From IMG/VR virus record IMGVR_UViG_3300009339_000005, positions 1 to 35,786 of that record: a DNA stretch of 35,786 nucleotides. One strand, given 5' to 3'. Below are positions 32,467 through 35,786 of the stretch, piece by piece. The DNA is from a virus. Position numbers and translations under genes: made by a program. The stretch's first letter is position 1, and each line of letters begins with the position of its first letter. The notes beneath the pieces were generated by a model. It was not told the DNA's origin. It was given only the letters and a program-made list of their open reading frames with translations, and did no database searches.

Positions 32467-32718
32467 ATGACCGAAGAAATCTCCCACTTTCTCGACACTG
32501 CTTTGGCGGTTGTACTCGGCGTATTCGGATGGATCGGAAAGAAATTCTCCGACCGCTTGGACACCGACGAACAACGCCTGACTAAGATAGAAGTCGAACT
32601 GGCTACTCAACGTGAACGCGATACAGCCGTGGAAAACCGCATGAGCGGGTTGGAAACATCCGTCAAGGAGATTAACAGCAAGCTGGATCGCATGATGGAA
32701 ATACTAATGCGCAGGTAA
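32467..32718 (+). CDS. Small membrane protein with coiled coil, class II holin or i-spanin candidate
   Basis: The 83-residue product has one hydrophobic segment at about 11-27 (TALAVVLGVFGWIGKKF) followed by a long charged helix with heptad pattern (about 34-80). It lies between the fibre gene and the small terminase gene, the place of the T7 holin gp17.5. N-terminal anchor plus coiled coil is also the layout of Rz-type inner-membrane spanins, but no Rz1 partner overlaps it. Both roles are lysis roles. An alternative start at 32428 would overlap the fibre tip and is less likely. Confidence 0.65.
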   Translation: MTEEISHFLDTALAVVLGVFGWIGKKFSDRLDTDEQRLTKIEVELATQRERDTAVENRMSGLETSVKEINSKLDRMMEILMRR

Positions 32719-32724
32719 CAACTT

Positions 32725-32973
32725 ATGAAAAAACGCGAACAACTCGAACAACTACAAGTACTCCTTGCAGACACCTACAAGCAATCAATACAAGAAATGA
32801 AGGACGGCGAAGTCGAAGTAAACGCTGCCATCCTTAACGGAGCTAGGCAACTGCTCAAGGACAACGACGTGATCAGTCTGAGCGAGCAAGGGTCGCCTCT
32901 TGGTAACCTCGCTCAAGTCCTCCCGTTCGACGATAGCGACGAGGACAAGGAAGCAATACGTCAACAAAAGTGA
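32725..32973 (+). CDS. Terminase small subunit (T7 gp18-like)
   Basis: The 82-residue product (T7 gp18: 89) lies directly before the large subunit, with stop and start overlapping as GTGA. It starts with a Lys/Glu/Gln-rich helix (KKREQLEQLQVLLADTYKQSIQEM), then EVNAAILNGARQLLKDNDV, which is the family hallmark, and ends in an acidic tail (DDSDEDKEAIRQ). It should recognise the concatemer and load the motor. Confidence 0.85.
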   Translation: MKKREQLEQLQVLLADTYKQSIQEMKDGEVEVNAAILNGARQLLKDNDVISLSEQGSPLGNLAQVLPFDDSDEDKEAIRQQK

Positions 32974-34646
32974 GCGACATACCTCCCGAACTACGGGACT
33001 TTCGTAACTTCTTGTTCGTCGTCTGGAAGCATTTGGGTCTACCCGATCCAACGGATCTTCAATACGACATTGCAAACTATATACAAGACGGTCCCAAGCG
33101 TTCAGTCATCATGGCTTTTCGTGGAGTAGGCAAGTCTTGGATTTGTAGTGCATACGTCGTACACCAGCTACTGCTCGACCCGTCCAAGAACATCCTCGTG
33201 GTATCAGCGTCCAAGTCCAGATCGGACGACTTCTCGACCTTTACCTTGAAAATCATACACGACATTCCAGTTCTTCAAGGACTAAAGCCAAGGGACGGTC
33301 AACGATTCAGTAAGATCAGCTTTGACGTAGGCATGGCTCCAGCGTCACACGCTCCGTCGGTCAAGTCCTTGGGCATAACGTCCCAGCTAACGGGGTCACG
33401 GGCAGACATAATCGTTGCCGACGACATCGAAGTACCCAACAACTCGGCTACTCAAGGAATGCGGGACAAGCTCGACGAACAAGTCAAAGAGTTCGAAGCT
33501 ATCGTCAAACCACTCGACAGTTCACGCATTATCTTCCTTGGAACTCCCCAGTGCGAAGACTCAATTTACAATAAGCTTCGAGACAGGGGCTATAACGCCC
33601 GTATATGGACGAGTGAGTACATAGGTGCCGACACCAACCAAAAGGTCTATGACGGGGCTGTATCGCCCTTTATCGCCGATTCTACCGTAGACGTAGGCAA
33701 GACCACGGAACCGCTTCGCTTTACCGACGTTGACCTCGAAGAAAGAAAGCTATCGTACGGTAGAAGCGGGTATGCACTGCAGTTCATGCTCAATCCAAGA
33801 CTGAGCGATGCAAACAGATATCCTCTCAAGATCAACGATCTGATCGTTCACGACCTAGATAACGAAGTTGCAAACGAGAAGTACGTATGGGCAAGCGGTC
33901 CAGACCAGACTTGGTCAGGTGACGAACTGCCTAACGTCGGATTCAACGGGGACAGATTCTTCCGTCCATTCGAGACACTAGGCGATCTAGTACCGTACAC
34001 AGGGTCGGTCATGTCAATTGACCCAGCAGGACGAGGTAAGGACGAGACGGCTTATGCAGTCGTAAAGATGCTTAACGGTCACCTGTTCGTTCATGCTTGC
34101 AACGGTATAAAAGGAGGGTACGGAGAAAACGTCTTGAAAGAATTGGCTAACGTGGCAAAACGCTACAAGGTCAACGAAATCATTGTCGAATCCAATATGG
34201 GCGACGGTATGTTTACCGAGCTTTTTAAGCCAGTTATCAACAACCTGTATCCAGTCTCTATCAACGAAGTAAGACACCATATACAAAAGGAAAAACGAAT
34301 AGTAGACACGATGGAACCAGTTCTTAACGCTCATAAACTAATCGTGGATCCAGCAGTCATAAGACAAGATTACCAATCAGCCTTGACCTACCCTATTGAG
34401 CAACAGTCACGTTATATGCTTTTGTACCAACTAAGCAGACTGACTAGGGACAAAGGAGCGCTCATTCAAGACGACCGTTTAGACGCGCTTGCAATCGCAA
34501 TAGGATATTGGGTCGAGCAAATGGCGGTAAACGCCGACCTTAAGATCAACGAAAGAAAGAACGAACTGATGGAAATCGAACTAGAACGGTTTAAAGAAGC
34601 AGCCTATGGAAGCTCACTTACTACACCTGCCGTTCCAACTTGGTAA
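32970..34646 (+). CDS. Terminase large subunit (T7 gp19-like)
   Basis: This 558-residue packaging motor (T7 gp19: 586) has the ATPase Walker A RGVGKS at 51-56, Walker B IIVADDIE at 147-154, and a coupling motif near FLGTP. The C-terminal nuclease has Asp351 in SIDPAGRGKDETAYAVV, VESNMGDGMF and DDRLDALAIAIGYW. It starts with GTG in the stop of the small subunit. The T7-type terminase cuts concatemers and makes terminal repeats, so the genome probably has direct terminal repeats, although none spans both window ends. Its last 41 bases overlap a 52-codon membrane-protein frame. Confidence 0.96.
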   Translation: MSDIPPELRDFRNFLFVVWKHLGLPDPTDLQYDIANYIQDGPKRSVIMAFRGVGKSWICSAYVVHQLLLDPSKNILVVSASKSRSDDFSTFTLKIIHDIPVLQGLKPRDGQRFSKISFDVGMAPASHAPSVKSLGITSQLTGSRADIIVADDIEVPNNSATQGMRDKLDEQVKEFEAIVKPLDSSRIIFLGTPQCEDSIYNKLRDRGYNARIWTSEYIGADTNQKVYDGAVSPFIADSTVDVGKTTEPLRFTDVDLEERKLSYGRSGYALQFMLNPRLSDANRYPLKINDLIVHDLDNEVANEKYVWASGPDQTWSGDELPNVGFNGDRFFRPFETLGDLVPYTGSVMSIDPAGRGKDETAYAVVKMLNGHLFVHACNGIKGGYGENVLKELANVAKRYKVNEIIVESNMGDGMFTELFKPVINNLYPVSINEVRHHIQKEKRIVDTMEPVLNAHKLIVDPAVIRQDYQSALTYPIEQQSRYMLLYQLSRLTRDKGALIQDDRLDALAIAIGYWVEQMAVNADLKINERKNELMEIELERFKEAAYGSSLTTPAVPTW

Positions 34647-34764
34647 CCATAACGTAGTTTACTACTTAATACTCGTGATCTTAGTCATGTTGTTGATCAA
34701 AAGTTCCCTAGTTATAACTACGTTGTGTTGCGATTCATCATCGAACCGTAGGTTGAAGGTTTGA
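34606..34764 (+). CDS. Small single-span membrane protein, 52 aa, overlapping the terminase end
   Basis: ATG 34606 lies inside the terminase gene in another frame, and the frame runs to TGA at 34762-34764. The product starts MEAHLLHLPFQLGNHNVV, then has a strongly hydrophobic span (about 17-32, VVYYLILVILVMLLIK), then SSLVITTLCC and a basic C-terminus (NRRLKV). A clean membrane span continuing past the terminase stop into otherwise empty DNA argues for a real gene. A lysis-related function (holin or pinholin size) is plausible by location, since T7 keeps lysis genes around its terminase genes. No ribosome site better than AAGAAG is present. Confidence 0.5.
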   Translation: MEAHLLHLPFQLGNHNVVYYLILVILVMLLIKSSLVITTLCCDSSSNRRLKV

Positions 34765-34780
34765 AAAACCACGTAAAAAC

Positions 34781-34837
34781 ATGAAGAGTCGCTTAACGAT
34801 GTCTTTAACTAACAAGATTAAAGGGTTTCTTAAATGA
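34781..34837 (+). CDS. Possible 18-aa basic peptide
   Basis: The frame encodes MKSRLTMSLTNKIKGFLK and stops within ATGA, which starts the next tiny frame. It is basic and amphipathic, but with 18 codons it could be chance. The ATGA overlap and the neighbouring basic frames are the only support. Confidence 0.25.
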   Translation: MKSRLTMSLTNKIKGFLK

Positions 34838-34878
34838 CCCGTTCGGTCACGAAACGTTTTAAACGTCGTTTTAACTAA
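34834..34878 (+). CDS. Possible 14-aa basic peptide
   Basis: The frame encodes MTRSVTKRFKRRFN, six of 14 residues being Lys or Arg, and begins inside the stop of the preceding frame (ATGA). It is very short, so only coupling and composition speak for it. Confidence 0.22.
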   Translation: MTRSVTKRFKRRFN

Positions 34879-34952
34879 ACGTTCTTCATTGTAACTATTT
34901 CCAGCCGAAGGAGACCTGTCAATACTAAACTTTACCACTACTACTTAACCTT

Positions 34953-35141
34953 ATGGACATCAACGAACAAACAGACGCACTTTTATTCGAACTTCAAAAC
35001 ACAGTTAACAGGTTCCATACCGAATTCGACATCAATCACGCTACCATCGTAGGTTGTCTGGAACTGGCTAAAATCGATTACCTGACCGAACCGTCAGAGG
35101 ACGTTGAGTTCGAAGCAGAGGATGAAGAAGATGCTTTCTAA
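34953..35141 (+). CDS. Hypothetical acidic protein, 62 aa
   Basis: The product is soluble and helical, MDINEQTDALLFELQNTVNRFH to CLELAKIDYLTEPSED, and ends with an acidic tail (EFEAEDEEDAF). This pattern, a short helix pair with acidic tail, is found in many small proteins near the right end of marine podoviruses. The 75 bases in front hold GAAGGAGAC at about 34906, too far from the ATG to act as its ribosome site. Its end overlaps the cationic gene at 35131. Confidence 0.65.
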   Translation: MDINEQTDALLFELQNTVNRFHTEFDINHATIVGCLELAKIDYLTEPSEDVEFEAEDEEDAF

Positions 35142-35235
35142 AGGCTGGGTGCTCGTTCGATTACTAGTCAAGTCAGGACGTTATTTGGTACGTAGTTTGG
35201 GTCAGAAGGTTAAAGCTGCGTTAAGATGGCGTTAA
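35131..35235 (+). CDS. Cationic amphipathic peptide, 34 aa (37 from ATG 35122)
   Basis: GAGGA at 35118-35122 lies eight bases before ATG 35131, a good ribosome site; an in-frame ATG at 35122 would add three residues. The product starts MLSKGWVLVRLLVKSGRYLV and continues RSLGQKVKAALRWR. It has nine Lys/Arg and no acidic residues in 34, and basic residues alternate with hydrophobic ones as in amphipathic antimicrobial helices. It overlaps the acidic 62-aa gene and is the last gene before the terminator. Phage phiKT encodes a cationic 56-aa peptide (disruptin) that breaks the outer membrane in lysis; a similar role here is inference. Its last codons run into the 11-bp repeats. Confidence 0.5.
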   Translation: MLSKGWVLVRLLVKSGRYLVRSLGQKVKAALRWR

Positions 35236-35250
35236 GATGGCGTTAAGATG
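35218..35250 (+). repeat. Three tandem 11-bp repeats GCGTTAAGATG
   Basis: Units lie at 35218-35228, 35229-35239 and 35240-35250, followed by a partial copy GCGTTTAAGG. T7-like genomes carry short tandem repeats beside their terminal repeats, so this may mark the approach to the genome end. The first unit also encodes the end of the cationic peptide. Confidence 0.85.
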
Positions 35251-35305
35251 GCGTTTAAGGTCGGAATAGTTTCGTTGTAAAAATCTGAAGTCCCTAACGC
35301 TATAT

Positions 35306-35344
35306 ACGCGCGCGTTAGTTACCCCCGCATGGGCGCGCGTTTTT
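35306..35344 (+). terminator. Rho-independent terminator at the end of late genes
   Basis: ACGCGCGC (35306-35313) pairs perfectly with GCGCGCGT (35333-35340) over a 19-base loop, followed by TTTT. It lies 70 bases after the last small gene. An alternative hairpin, CTAACGC (35294-35300) with GCGTTAG (35312-35318), competes for the left strand. Confidence 0.75.
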
Positions 35345-35381
35345 CTGACACGGGTCAGTAAAGCGCGAGGCTTGGATCGAT

Positions 35382-35402
35382 GCTTTGGCACAGCTTTGGC
35401 AC
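35382..35402. repeat. Tandem GCTTTGGCAC repeats matching the integrase-end repeats
   Basis: GCTTTGGCAC occurs at 35382-35391 and 35393-35402, an 11-base period. On the opposite strand it agrees with the tandem at 2280-2300 at all but a few bases. The pair of sites, one at each end of the window, looks like a shared protein-binding site. Confidence 0.5.
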
Positions 35403-35786
35403 GACTGTCATCTAAAGCCCGCAAAACTACGCCGATCACAAGTGATAAAAGATCCGATTGGCTGTAGATGGAGACGGCGTTGACAGACTGCACGGCGACA
35501 GGCTCAAAACGGCGTTGAAAACCTTTGCTCGTCTTTGTCCGTGTGCTTGGTTCATGATGGTGTTTTGTTGGATTTAATAAGATGGTTGCCGAGTCTGCAA
35601 AAAACCGAAAAGGTGTCAAACATCAAAAAACGAAAAACGGCTGAAGCCCGCTTGTTTACTAGCGAAGATTTTTTTCGATAAGTTGAAAGTTTTGATGCGT
35701 TAAAGCGAATTAAAGCGAAAAAGACTGCGTTTGAGACGGTAGACAAGACGGCGTTCCGAGCGGTAGATCCAACGGCGTTTAAGACG

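Larger units (their letters stand above)
35236..35786. other. Non-coding right-end region
   Basis: About 550 bases without a convincing gene on either strand. It holds the end of the 11-bp repeats, a terminator, the hairpin CTGAC-ACGG-GTCAG (35345-35358), the TTTGGCACAG tandem, the palindrome-like ATCACAAGTGAT (35435-35446), and four exact ACGGCGTT copies (35474, 35509, 35748, 35772). GGCGTTTAAG occurs at 35250 and 35774. These fit a packaging or terminal-repeat region and possibly early regulatory sites. No convincing host promoter is seen. Confidence 0.6.

Noticed and set aside
35480-35508. Host sigma-70 promoter with TTGACA
   Set aside because: TTGACA at 35480-35485 is perfect, but at 16-18 bases spacing there is no acceptable -10 box (CTCAAA).
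35221-35619. 132-codon minus-strand frame in the right-end region
   Set aside because: It runs through the terminator, tandem repeats and other structured DNA, has a low-complexity composition and no ribosome site; all other genes are on the plus strand.
1-35786. CRISPR array, insertion sequence or rRNA gene
   Set aside because: No regularly spaced repeats, transposase or rRNA sequence is visible.
1-35786. Direct terminal repeats joining both window ends
   Set aside because: The first bases of the window do not recur at its end, so complete genome ends cannot be claimed.

Overview
The window reads as most of the genome of a T7-like podovirus (Autographiviridae type) with a temperate-style integration module. 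All convincing genes lie on the + strand, are tightly packed, and follow the T7 plan: early genes, single-subunit RNA polymerase, replication block, head, tail, internal core, fibre, then terminase. Base composition by eye is in the mid-40s % GC. The integrase placed before the RNA polymerase, beside a partial tRNA-Leu sequence, resembles the arrangement known from marine cyanopodoviruses (P-SSP7) and pelagiphages. No photosynthesis genes are present. The host is probably a marine bacterium but cannot be named from this window.

Layout: 1-2309 holds small early genes, a T4 gp1-like dNMP kinase, a winged-helix regulator and a tyrosine integrase. 2310-3465 is an unusual attachment region. Two identical 39-bp copies of the 5' half of a tRNA-Leu(UAA) gene lie in direct orientation, 889 bp apart, and enclose two translationally coupled genes of unknown function. 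3466-11898 holds RNA polymerase, gp2.5-like SSB, endonuclease I, primase-helicase, DNA polymerase, a PD-(D/E)XK-like protein and a 5' exonuclease. 11901-18220 holds a polyproline protein, a double LamG protein, portal, scaffold, a membrane protein and the capsid, followed by a hairpin terminator in the place of T7 T-phi. 18309-30320 holds the tail tubular proteins A and B and internal virion proteins equivalent to gp13-gp16. 30364-34646 holds fibre proteins, a holin/spanin-like membrane protein and both terminase subunits. 34606-35235 holds several very small genes, including a 52-aa membrane protein and lysine/arginine-rich peptides. 35236-35786 is non-coding, with a rho-independent terminator and short repeats typical of a T7-like genome end.

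How the genes work together: the phage polymerase would transcribe the replication and late genes. The replication block is complete apart from thioredoxin, which T7 takes from its host. The integrase, the neighbouring wHTH regulator and the att sites would give a lysogenic option. No recognisable endolysin is present, so the lysis route is open.

Most notable points: (1) the duplicated attP whose 889-bp interval looks like a non-autonomous integrase-dependent gene cassette sitting in the phage's own attachment site; (2) shared inverted and tandem binding-site-like repeats around both cores and again at the right end; (3) cationic mini-genes after the terminase that could be lysis peptides; (4) domain-insertion scars in the gp16-like and tail tubular B proteins.
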